Source of the DNA: Cyanobacteria bacterium UBA11370
Lineage (GTDB): Bacteria > Cyanobacteriota > Cyanobacteriia > Cyanobacteriales > Coleofasciculaceae
Direction: 5' to 3'
DNA: 7,629 nt
Assembly: GCA_003486645.1 (NCBI GenBank)
Contig: DNGI01000247.1
Location: 1-7,629 of the forward strand
Positions 1 through 5,769 of this stretch are shown piece by piece. Under the pieces are notes generated by a model. The model did no database searches. It saw only the letters and a program-made list of their open reading frames with translations, and was not told where the DNA came from. Positions within the stretch are counted from its first letter, which is position 1. Each line of letters starts with the position of its first letter. Both the position numbers and the translations under genes were made by a program.

Positions 1-72
1 ATGCCTTCAGTTCTACCCTGTTGAATGCCTTCCGTTCTCCCCTGTTGAATGCCTTCAGCCCTACCTTGCTCG
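1..72 (-). repeat. 24-bp tandem repeat encoding octapeptides (3 copies visible)
   Basis: Units lie at 1-24, 25-48 and 49-72. The first two differ at only two bases; the third is more diverged. Each encodes a QQGRTEGI-like octapeptide on the minus strand. The array reaches the window edge, so its copy number is unknown. Because 24 is a multiple of three, gain or loss of units would change the length of the tail without breaking the frame. Confidence 0.9.
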
Positions 73-779
73 ATCGCTGCTGCCATCTGTTGTCGATAAA
101 GAGGTGCTAATGCCATAATCAACTCCCTATCCTCTGTTTCTAATTCTCGTTTAGCTTCCAAGTTAGCTTGCAAACTGTACAATAATTCTAGCGCACTCTC
201 TCGTAAGGGGTGATCTTCTGGCAGTGCTGTTAATTCCTCAATTGCTTGCTTTTGCACTCTTCCCTTCCCCAAAATCCTTAACCACAGTGTCTCTTCAGTA
301 CGGGGTAATTGATGAATTGCTACTAGGGCAGTTTTTTGATATAACCCTAAAAAATAGACTCCTTCTGTCCAATTTGTCCCTAAATTGGGTTGAAAATTAA
401 AGCCATCTAATAAGGTGGGTGAGGCGGTAGGAGTGAGAATCCACAACAGAGGTAATTGAGCTTCTTCAATCCGCCTATCTTCGCGCTTGGCTAGGCGTTC
501 TAATTCAGCATAAACGTCAAAGAGTTTCCCCATACAACTGCGGATTTGGTTGACGGTTACAGCATTGCGAAAGGGTTCAAATATGGCGGGAGTGGTGGCT
601 AATTTGCCTAATAATCCCAAGCTTTCAATATAGGAAGGAGGCGCAGTGGTGGGTGTAAAGAGTACGTCAACTTCCCGCACTTCTGAAACGACAACACGAC
701 TAGTTTTGATTTCACCAATGGGGGATAATAATTCTGTGAGATAGTCTTTGGCAAATTGGTCATGGAGAAAGCGGGTCAT
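1..779 (-). CDS. Rpn/PD-(D/E)XK-like cyanobacterial protein, C-terminus cut by window edge
   Basis: An uninterrupted minus-strand frame of 259 complete codons starts at ATG 777-779 and leaves the window with no stop. The N-terminus begins MTRFLHDQFAKDYL and carries EVREVDVLF at residues 33-41 and LLWILTPTAS at 111-120. This pattern fits a widespread cyanobacterial family related to Rpn/PDDEXK-type transposase-nuclease proteins, often mislabelled 'flagellar assembly protein H' because of its repeats. The visible C-terminus is a run of octapeptides (EQGRAEGI, QQGRTEGI, QQGRTEG..), probably helical or coiled. AAGGAG at 793-798 is a good Shine-Dalgarno sequence but lies a rather long 13 nt from the ATG. 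The gene is divergent from the antitoxin at 870. That it is coding is nearly certain. The family is recalled from pattern, not searched, and I could not identify a complete nuclease active site, so DNA cleavage or recombination promotion is inference. Confidence 0.75.
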   Translation of the reverse strand, partial: MTRFLHDQFAKDYLTELLSPIGEIKTSRVVVSEVREVDVLFTPTTAPPSYIESLGLLGKLATTPAIFEPFRNAVTVNQIRSCMGKLFDVYAELERLAKREDRRIEEAQLPLLWILTPTASPTLLDGFNFQPNLGTNWTEGVYFLGLYQKTALVAIHQLPRTEETLWLRILGKGRVQKQAIEELTALPEDHPLRESALELLYSLQANLEAKRELETEDRELIMALAPLYRQQMAAAIEQGRAEGIQQGRTEGIQQGRTEG

Positions 780-869
780 TTGCTGTCTCGATCTCCTTAA
801 GTGTAGAAGTCTATCTTACAGAAGATTGATAAAATATAACTAACTCATTTTGTGAATTTGTTTCAGGCT
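780..869. promoter_or_regulatory. Divergent intergenic region with possible antitoxin operator
   Basis: This 90-bp gap should hold promoters for the minus-strand Rpn-like gene and the plus-strand toxin-antitoxin remnant. It contains an inverted repeat, ATCTT (813-817) and AAGAT (822-826), nested in outer TATC (812-815) and GATA (828-831). AT-rich hexamers resembling a -10 box follow at 830-840. AbrB/MazE-type antitoxins commonly bind palindromes in their own promoter, so this is a candidate autoregulatory site. The repeat is short and could be chance; no clear -35/-10 pair was found. Confidence 0.25.
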
Positions 870-1094
870 ATGTACACCGTAAAGATTTGTCGGATTGGTG
901 ATGCTCTGGGAATAACTCTACCTGATGAACTATTGCAACAGTTAAAGGTTGGTGAAGGAGATAGCTTAGTTGTTACGGAAACCGCACATGGAGTGCAGAT
1001 TTTGGCTGGCAATGCTGAGTTTGAAAAGGTGATGAAAATTTATAGAAAAGGGAGTGAAAAATATAAAAATGCTTTGCGGGAGCTTGCTCAATGA
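870..1094 (+). CDS. AbrB/MazE/SpoVT-type antitoxin of a Doc toxin-antitoxin pair
   Basis: A 74-aa protein. The open frame extends up to GTG 852, but ATG 870 is preferred because the product then begins MYTVKICRIGDALGITLPDE, the usual opening of AbrB-fold antitoxins (swapped-hairpin beta-barrel, residues about 3-46). Neither start has a convincing ribosome binding site. The C-terminal region (about 47-74, with FEKVMKIYRKGSEKYKNAL) is charged and helical, as expected for the part that masks the toxin. Its stop overlaps the toxin start (ATGA, 1091-1094), the usual translational coupling of antitoxin and toxin. Known family role: dimeric DNA binding, autorepression and toxin neutralisation. Because the downstream toxin is broken, this is probably an orphan antitoxin that may still bind DNA or neutralise a related toxin elsewhere. 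Confident in family; the precise start is less certain. Confidence 0.85.
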   Translation: MYTVKICRIGDALGITLPDELLQQLKVGEGDSLVVTETAHGVQILAGNAEFEKVMKIYRKGSEKYKNALRELAQ

Positions 1095-1333
1095 GCGAAC
1101 CGTTATGGATATCTGAGAATATCGTTAAGGTAATCCATGCTAATCAAATTGTAGAACATGGAGGAAGGGGTGCATCCCAAAGTTGCAAATTGCCTACAGC
1201 GTCGAAGTCTGAGGCTATACAAACTCGCACCCGCAAGGCAAGGGTTTTAAGACAGTCCGCGCAGGCGGACATCGTTTGTGTAGCCGCGATTTCCAATCGC
1301 CAGGTACTTTTGCTTTTGTATAGCTTTCTCTAA
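1091..1333 (+). pseudogene. doc: Truncated Doc (death-on-curing, Fic-fold) toxin
   Basis: The first 26 codons (1091-1168) encode MSEPLWISENIVKVIHANQI followed by VEHGGR, the typical N-terminus of bacterial Doc toxins, where the next residues are normally of the type GIRDxxLLxSAL. From residue 27 the frame has no Doc similarity and runs through a palindromic repeat to a stop at 1331-1333. The expected length is about 125-130 aa; here it is 80, and the Fic catalytic motif HxFxDGNKRT is absent. Doc enzymes phosphorylate EF-Tu and stop translation; this copy cannot. The ATGA overlap with the antitoxin shows it was once the second gene of a toxin-antitoxin operon. The cause is insertion of, or deletion next to, the repeat beginning near 1167. 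I found no credible 3' remnant of doc after the repeat. Whether the 80-aa read-through peptide is made is unknown. Confidence 0.8.
1167..1310. repeat. Interspersed palindromic repeat of cyanobacterial type inside the doc remnant
   Basis: The segment replacing the body of doc contains GGGGTGCATCCC (1167-1178, near-palindromic), a hairpin GTCCGC-GCAG-GCGGAC (1255-1270) and a second hairpin GCGATT-TCC-AATCGC (1286-1300), joined by TTTGTGTAGCCGC-like sequence. These modules resemble repeats I recall as dispersed in Nostoc-type genomes. The left border is set by where Doc similarity ends; the right border is estimated from the end of the second hairpin. No transposase, clear terminal inverted repeat or target duplication is seen, so 'interspersed repeat' is safer than a named element. 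Confidence 0.6.
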
Positions 1334-1358
1334 CAATTTAGCTACAGTTTATCACCCT

Positions 1359-1649
1359 TCAAAAAGGAGTCAGTGTACGGAACAAACTACGCACACGCAG
1401 CAAGAAAATAATGTGCTGAATCTCTGGATCAAGCGCGGGTGGGGTTGAACGCTGTGCCATTTGAGCTTGCAGTTCAGCGTATTCAGCGGCGGTTAAGGGT
1501 TTGCCATCAATTGGCGATCGCGCTTCGGTGATAATTTCTGTTCGCAATATTTCTTCGGGTACGTCTTCTGGGGGCGGTAAACTTAGAACGGGTTTAGCTA
1601 CTATAAAATTGATTCCCAGCCAAAGACTTAACACGATAGTTTTTTCCAT
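1359..1649 (-). CDS. Conserved hypothetical 96-aa protein, probably exported
   Basis: The frame is open up to 1709, but the start at 1649 is preferred: it gives MEKTIVLSLWLGINFIVAKP, a short basic N-terminus plus hydrophobic core of a signal peptide or anchor (residues 4-23), followed by a proline-rich mature start LPPPEDVPEE. The earlier start would translate the neighbouring repeat element. The mature part has an acidic-to-neutral helix (about 28-68, EEILRTEIITEARS... AAEYAELQAQMAQ) and a basic-hydrophobic tail (IIFLLRVRSLFRTL, 80-93). I recall similar small proteins in Nostocales, but no function is known to me. No good ribosome binding site is present; GAGAA lies about 8 nt upstream, within the element. 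It is the last of three minus-strand genes and may be cotranscribed with the GST gene. Coding is likely because the protein shows this ordered design; function unknown. Confidence 0.65.
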   Translation of the reverse strand: MEKTIVLSLWLGINFIVAKPVLSLPPPEDVPEEILRTEIITEARSPIDGKPLTAAEYAELQAQMAQRSTPPALDPEIQHIIFLLRVRSLFRTLTPF

Positions 1650-1751
1650 ATAGCATTTCTCAAATAGGTGAGGTACACTTAGTTTTATTCCCCACTCCCC
1701 ACTCCCCAAAACCTAGGAATTTGTACCTCATGAGCATGAGAACCGCTATAT
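1648..1751. mobile_element. 104-bp MITE-like inverted-repeat element with heptamer loop
   Basis: Two 30-bp inverted arms, 1648-1677 and 1722-1751, share perfect outer ends (ATATAGC) and a perfect inner 9-mer (TGAGGTACA at 1669-1677, TGTACCTCA at 1722-1730), with diverged bases between. The loop holds CCCC(ACTCCCC)x2 at 1690-1707. Each arm also contains its own small hairpin, CTCA-N6-TGAG. The element has no coding capacity, as expected of a MITE or a structured repeat mobilised in trans. It fills the interval from just after the GST stop (1754) to the start codon of the 96-aa gene (1649). In the minus-strand transcript it would form a long stem-loop with three GGGG tracts in the loop. The structure is seen directly; mobility is inferred, with no target duplication evident. 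Confidence 0.7.
1690..1707. repeat. Heptamer tandem repeat CCCCACT (2.6 copies)
   Basis: CCCC-ACT-CCCC-ACT-CCCC, i.e. GGGGAGT on the minus strand, located in the loop of the 104-bp inverted-repeat element. It belongs to the class of short tandemly repeated repetitive (STRR) heptamers known from filamentous cyanobacteria. Confidence 0.8.
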
Positions 1752-1753
1752 TT

Positions 1754-2437
1754 TTACTCCCCAGTTTCTGTTAATCCAGGTGGTAGGGGTTCACCACAAA
1801 TTTGGTGAATTTCTGCAATACGTTCAAACAGCCAAGGATAGTTCTGACGGTATTTAGGAATTAGTGCTAGGGGACTCAGTAAAGCCGCAGCGGTTAAATC
1901 AGCTACACTGAGGCGATCGCCTACTAAATATAACTGTTTGTGCCACCGATATTCTAACATCTTCAGCGCTATTTCTAGACGTTCAGCCGCTAAATGCACT
2001 GCTGCCTGGTTGATTTTATACTGATGTCGTACCACCTGAATAACTAATTGACTAGAGAATGAAGGATCAATGTGTTTACCAGCACCTGCTCGAAAGTCAT
2101 AGTAAATAAACCGAGTTGCTGTACCGATACTTTCATCAAACCAATCTTCTAACATCCATGCTTCTATTTGTTGTTGTTCATTAGGTAAAAATAAAGACGG
2201 TTCAGGGTGGTATTTTTCTAGAAATTTAAAAATCTGGGTGGAATCAGATATAGCTTGGGGTTGATCGGGAAGTTGAGGCAATAAAACAGGTACTGTTGTC
2301 AAACCTGTTAAGGGTTTCAGTTTCAGAATATGTAGACCAGGAGTTAAGTTCTGGACATCATAATTAATTTTCTTATATCCCAGAGCTAGTCGTGCTTTGC
2401 GGCAATAGTGAGAGGTACTGAATTGTAATAGAAGCAT
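1754..2437 (-). CDS. Glutathione S-transferase family protein
   Basis: A 227-aa protein of normal GST length. The N-terminal thioredoxin-fold domain (about 1-78) has the active-site stretch STSHYCRKARLAL (residues 7-19; Ser9 and Cys12 are candidate thiol-stabilising residues), the cis-proline motif TVPVL (Pro50) and the glutathione-contact motif ISDSTQI (Asp65, Ser66). The C-terminal all-helical domain (about 88-215) carries the N-capping box LSVADLTAAALL (Asp180). Family role: conjugation or glutathione-dependent reduction of electrophiles in the cytosol; the substrate cannot be read from sequence, and some members are not enzymatic. The start at 2437 has no Shine-Dalgarno sequence; the leader instead holds CCAACAA heptamers 10-34 nt upstream. 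The gap to the upstream membrane gene is 92 bp and a 104-bp repeat element follows the stop, so a three-gene transcript is possible but not shown. Family call is firm. Confidence 0.9.
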   Translation of the reverse strand: MLLLQFSTSHYCRKARLALGYKKINYDVQNLTPGLHILKLKPLTGLTTVPVLLPQLPDQPQAISDSTQIFKFLEKYHPEPSLFLPNEQQQIEAWMLEDWFDESIGTATRFIYYDFRAGAGKHIDPSFSSQLVIQVVRHQYKINQAAVHLAAERLEIALKMLEYRWHKQLYLVGDRLSVADLTAAALLSPLALIPKYRQNYPWLFERIAEIHQICGEPLPPGLTETGE

Positions 2438-2446
2438 GGTTATTAG

Positions 2447-2471
2447 TTGTTGGTTGTTGGTTGTTGGTTGT
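2447..2471. repeat. Heptamer tandem repeat TTGTTGG (3.6 copies)
   Basis: Units at 2447-2453, 2454-2460 and 2461-2467, plus TTGT at 2468-2471. On the coding strand of the GST gene this is a CCAACAA array in the 5' leader, ending about 10 nt before the start codon, where a ribosome binding site would sit. It is of the cyanobacterial STRR class. Copy-number change could alter the leader length. Confidence 0.9.
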
Positions 2472-2502
2472 GAACTGGAGGATAGATTGCAATTAGAGTC
2501 AC

Positions 2503-2522
2503 TCTCATTTTATTGAGGTACA
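2503..2522. repeat. Solo copy of the inverted-repeat element arm
   Basis: The pattern TCTCA-N6-TGAGGTACA found here matches, with identical spacing, both arms of the 104-bp element (1658-1677 on plus; 1722-1741 on minus). The outer part of the arm is not conserved and no partner arm is seen nearby. It lies between the membrane protein stop (2530) and the heptamer array of the GST leader. It could be a decayed half-element or a shared protein or RNA-structure motif; the choice is open. Confidence 0.5.
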
Positions 2523-2529
2523 TTGACGT

Positions 2530-4302
2530 TTATTTTCTATTTATTATTTCCTCTTCGCTCTTTTCTAATATACAGCTTGTTTGGAGTACTATAAAGCCTT
2601 TAGTCTTAAAAACTGAACAATCTTTAACTACTCCTAACAAAGCAGGATAGCTTCCGTCCCTTAGTCTTGTTAGTGCCTCTTCGGTAGCGGGTTGATACTG
2701 TTTAAGCCATTCATTTTTGGTTAAGTATTTTAGTGTCAAAGCTTTATTTTCCAACAGCCATAAATCGATTCCATACCGCTGAATGAAGTCTTTTACTTGT
2801 GCTAAATTTGGGCTGTATTGAGCCTGAATTAAATCAATTGTACGTTGGCGGAACTGGCGATAATAACCCCAATGATAGGGAATTGCATATTCCCGACCCA
2901 CTAAAATAGAACGCTGGGCAAAAATGGGTAAATTATTCGCCTCCTCTGCGGAAGAAGCAATCAAACTGTTTTGGGGTTGTTCCTGAAAAAATTGATATAA
3001 AGCTGGGTAATGACCGATTTTGTATTTAGTAAGAGGAAAATTCTCTACAAAGCAGGGATATAAAATTACTAACGCTGCAATTAAAACTGTTGATACTACT
3101 GTTATAACTTGAATAAATTGGAAATTATTAGGAACATTCTCCCCTGGTTGAACACTTCCCATTTTTAGCAGTGCATCTAGAATCAGAGTCAAAACTATTC
3201 CTGCCGATAATGCCAGTAATATCCGAAGACTATGTTCTGTATATCGACTGGGAAGATGAAGTTTGAACAGCAGTGCATGAGCTGCTAAAAACATCCCAAG
3301 AGAGACTAATAAAAGGTGTAATAAGAGGCGAATACGAGTTGAAATCTGCTTAACTAAAGGAAATTGATTAGGAAATCGTGATAGGATTGGTAATAATAAC
3401 CCTAATGTTAAAGTTCCCGGTCTAACAAACCCTACATTTAATAAACCACTGCGTTCACCCAGTAAGAAAAACGTCAAAGGATTATTTCGGAAAAATGCAC
3501 TACGTCCTTTAGCCCAGAATTCAGGTAAGGCGTTGGCTTGAGTTGCTGTAATAACGGGTTCAAACTCTCCTTGGGTCAAGGCGTAAAATAAAATTACAGC
3601 TATCGACATTCCTAAACCCAGCCTAAATAAAAGATAATCTTGTCGATAGTGTGAGTGAGAAATTGGCTTGTTGCCGTTATCAAAAAATTGCAAAATTAAA
3701 ATACCTACGCAGATTAATACATATTGAGGATAGAACAAACCTAAAAGCGCGATCGCAACTAAACACAACAAGATAGAGCGCTGAAGTAAATAGTATAAAA
3801 AAGCGAGAAACAGGGGATAAACAAATGCTCTGGGTGTGGCTGATATTAAATCATCCTTCATCCATAAAGATTGATTGAGTAACAAAGAGGCAATAAAACC
3901 AGCGATTGGCACAGGCAAGAGTTGCAGACAAATGCCAAAACAATAACAAGTTGCGATCGCACCTAAAATCAAGGGTAAAAGTTTATTAAAAATGAGAGGA
4001 TTAATCCCGAAAACGGCAGCTATTTTGTAAATTGTTGTATATCCAATAGGTGCTACAGATTGAAAATAGTTGGCAATTAAATCATCGGAAAATAAGTCTG
4101 AATCGAGGAATCGCTGCATCCAAAATACGTGTTGTCGAGCATCATCTTGTACAATATATTTATGGCTAAATGCTTCCTGTAGTCCCAAGCCACTGTAAAG
4201 TGTAGCAAAAATTAAACTTAAACTAAACCAAACTATAATTTGACGGCTATAGGAGTGAGGAGTTAAGGAAATTAATAATCGTTGCAGGCGAATACTGATC
4301 AT
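2530..4302 (-). CDS. Polytopic membrane protein, GT-C glycosyltransferase-like
   Basis: A 590-aa protein with about ten hydrophobic segments (roughly 22-40, 108-127, 131-145, 160-175, 178-205, 229-244, 297-309, 325-348, 360-378, 395-417) and a soluble C-terminal domain (about 420-590). The first extracytoplasmic loop contains an acidic motif, VQDDARQHVFW (Asp53, Asp54), in the place where GT-C enzymes carry their catalytic or metal-binding acidic residue. PSRYTEHSLRILL (351-363) resembles the substrate-side motif of such proteins. GT-C enzymes transfer sugars from polyprenyl-phosphate donors at the outer face of the membrane; substrate and donor here are unknown. The start at 4302 lacks a Shine-Dalgarno sequence but has the right N-terminal design (basic residues, then TM1). 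It is divergent from a GT4 glycosyltransferase across 244 bp, which supports a glycan role. That it is an intact membrane protein gene is firm; the GT-C call is moderate. A different polytopic envelope protein cannot be excluded. Confidence 0.75.
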   Translation of the reverse strand: MISIRLQRLLISLTPHSYSRQIIVWFSLSLIFATLYSGLGLQEAFSHKYIVQDDARQHVFWMQRFLDSDLFSDDLIANYFQSVAPIGYTTIYKIAAVFGINPLIFNKLLPLILGAIATCYCFGICLQLLPVPIAGFIASLLLNQSLWMKDDLISATPRAFVYPLFLAFLYYLLQRSILLCLVAIALLGLFYPQYVLICVGILILQFFDNGNKPISHSHYRQDYLLFRLGLGMSIAVILFYALTQGEFEPVITATQANALPEFWAKGRSAFFRNNPLTFFLLGERSGLLNVGFVRPGTLTLGLLLPILSRFPNQFPLVKQISTRIRLLLHLLLVSLGMFLAAHALLFKLHLPSRYTEHSLRILLALSAGIVLTLILDALLKMGSVQPGENVPNNFQFIQVITVVSTVLIAALVILYPCFVENFPLTKYKIGHYPALYQFFQEQPQNSLIASSAEEANNLPIFAQRSILVGREYAIPYHWGYYRQFRQRTIDLIQAQYSPNLAQVKDFIQRYGIDLWLLENKALTLKYLTKNEWLKQYQPATEEALTRLRDGSYPALLGVVKDCSVFKTKGFIVLQTSCILEKSEEEIINRK

Positions 4303-4546
4303 AAGGTATTAGTCAATAACTGGCTGGAAAATAGGGTGTAAGGTTGAGGGTAAGAAGATGTTCGTATCCGGTTAACCTTAATCTTTTCTTTACAGAGGAG
4401 TTAGTTTAGAACAACTCTAGGCTTTATCCTTAAGGAAGTTTGAAAATTTTTAACAAGATTTAACAATAAAAGGCTTAATTACTCGGATAAAAATTAATAA
4501 ATATGTCAAGGTTGAAAAATAGATAAATTGTTGGGGATTAGACGCA
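4303..4546. promoter_or_regulatory. Divergent promoter region between the GT-C-like and GT4 genes
   Basis: This AT-rich 244-bp gap separates two divergently read glycan genes and should hold both promoters. Visible elements are the palindrome GGTTAACC (4370-4377) and a direct repeat TTTAACAA at 4449-4456 and 4459-4466, spaced by 10 bp, i.e. one helical turn. Such spacing suits tandem binding by an OmpR/PhoB-type response regulator; the repeat matches 6 of 8 positions of the cyanobacterial HLR1 half-site consensus as I recall it. TTTACA at 4389-4394 could be a -35 box, but no matching -10 at 17 bp is evident. GGGGA at 4533-4537, 9 nt before ATG 4547, is a usable ribosome binding site. The regulator assignment is speculative. 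Confidence 0.4.
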
Positions 4547-5737
4547 ATGAAGATTTTGGTACTAACTTGGGAATTTCCACCTCGGATTGTGGGAGGAATT
4601 GCACGTCATGTCGCCGAGCTATATCCGGAGCTAGTTAACCTCGGTCATGAAATCCATTTAATCACAGTAGAGTTCGGCGAGGCTCCACTGTATGAGGTAG
4701 TGGATGGTGTTCACGTCCATCGGGTATCGGTTGCTGCGAGTCATGACTTTTTTCATTGGGTTGTAAACCTCAATGAGAGCATGGGACACCAAGGAGGCAA
4801 ATTACTCTTAGAAGAAGGACCATTTGATATTATTCATGCTCATGATTGGCTCGTTGGAGATGCGGCGATCGCACTCAAACATACGTTTAAAACTCCCTTA
4901 GTTGCCACAATCCATGCTACAGAATTTGGTCGCTACAATGGCATTCATAACCACGAGCATCACTACATCAGTGGCAAGGAAAAGTTGCTGGCTTACAATG
5001 CGTGGCGCGTTATCGTTTGTACGGATTATATGCGGCGAGAAGTCGAACACGCTCTAGGAACTCCTTGGGATAAAATTGATGTGGTTTATAACGGGATTCG
5101 ACCTCACAAAAAACACCGAGATCCCAACTTTGATTATTGGAATTTTCGCCGCCATTTTGCTGTTGATGACGAAGAAATTGTTTATTATGTAGGTCGTATG
5201 ACCCATGAAAAAGGGGTATTTGTGTTACTGAATGCGGCTCCAAAAGTTCTTTGGGAAATGGGAGGTCATGCTAAATTTGTAATTATCGGCGGTGGCAATA
5301 CTGATCACCTGAAACGCCAAGCTTGGGATTTAGGACTTGGGCACAAATGTTATTTTACTGGGTTTATGTCTGATGCCGATCTCGATAAATTCCAGACTGT
5401 AGCTGACTGTGCAGTTTTCCCTAGTCTTTACGAACCGTTTGGCATTGTCGCGTTAGAAAGTTTTGCAGCTCGTGTCCCTGTGGTAGTCTCAGATACAGGG
5501 GGGTTCCCGGAAGTAGTACGACATACCCAAACCGGGGTTGTGACTTATACCAATAATTCTGATTCCTTAGCGTGGGGTATTTTGGAAGTCCTGAAAAATC
5601 CTGGATATGCTAGATGGTTGGTGGACAATGCTTATGAAGATTTAGAATGTCGCTTCAGTTGGCCTAAACTCGCTGAACAAACAGAGGCAGTTTATGGGAG
5701 AGTGTTACATGAGCGATCGCAAGTAACCTGGCTGTAA
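4547..5737 (+). CDS. GT4 family glycosyltransferase (GT-B fold, retaining)
   Basis: A 396-aa cytosolic or membrane-associated enzyme of usual GT4 length. The N-terminal acceptor domain opens MKILVLTWEFPPRIVGGIAR (glycine-rich loop, Gly16-Gly17), then HAHDW (97-101, His97 in the acceptor site) and TIHATEFGR (121-129). The C-terminal donor domain has VGRMTHEKG (215-223; Arg217 and Lys222 are the usual nucleotide-diphosphate contacts) and the EX7E motif YEPFGIVALE (Glu296, Glu304). Known chemistry: transfer of a sugar from a nucleotide sugar with retention of configuration. The opening and the EPFG motif also resemble glycogen-synthase-like enzymes of the GT4/GT5 boundary, so an alpha-glucan role is an alternative to lipopolysaccharide or exopolysaccharide synthesis. 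It contains two HIP1 octamers and starts 9 nt after a GGGGA ribosome binding site. Divergent from the GT-C-like gene; a short ORF follows 32 nt later. Family firm, substrate unknown. Confidence 0.93.
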   Translation: MKILVLTWEFPPRIVGGIARHVAELYPELVNLGHEIHLITVEFGEAPLYEVVDGVHVHRVSVAASHDFFHWVVNLNESMGHQGGKLLLEEGPFDIIHAHDWLVGDAAIALKHTFKTPLVATIHATEFGRYNGIHNHEHHYISGKEKLLAYNAWRVIVCTDYMRREVEHALGTPWDKIDVVYNGIRPHKKHRDPNFDYWNFRRHFAVDDEEIVYYVGRMTHEKGVFVLLNAAPKVLWEMGGHAKFVIIGGGNTDHLKRQAWDLGLGHKCYFTGFMSDADLDKFQTVADCAVFPSLYEPFGIVALESFAARVPVVVSDTGGFPEVVRHTQTGVVTYTNNSDSLAWGILEVLKNPGYARWLVDNAYEDLECRFSWPKLAEQTEAVYGRVLHERSQVTWL

Positions 5738-5769
5738 TCCCCATTCTTTTAGGATAAGAAGGTTAAAGG

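Noticed and set aside
852..869. GTG 852 as the start of the antitoxin, adding MNLFQA
   Set aside because: No ribosome binding site upstream, and the family normally begins at the MYTVKI-type methionine encoded at 870.
1311..1358. Possible 3' remnant of doc after the repeat; one frame reads FCFCIAFSNN, faintly like the AYxFxIAxNH stretch before the Fic motif
   Set aside because: Too short and too weak, and no HxFxDGNKRT follows before the convergent gene begins.
1650..1709. Twenty extra N-terminal residues for the 96-aa protein (start at 1709)
   Set aside because: This stretch is the inverted-repeat arm and heptamer DNA, and it would place sequence ahead of a good signal peptide.
5010..5243. 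Minus-strand ORF of 77 codons inside the GT4 gene
   Set aside because: It lies wholly inside a strong GT4 coding region and has no recognisable features; a shadow frame.
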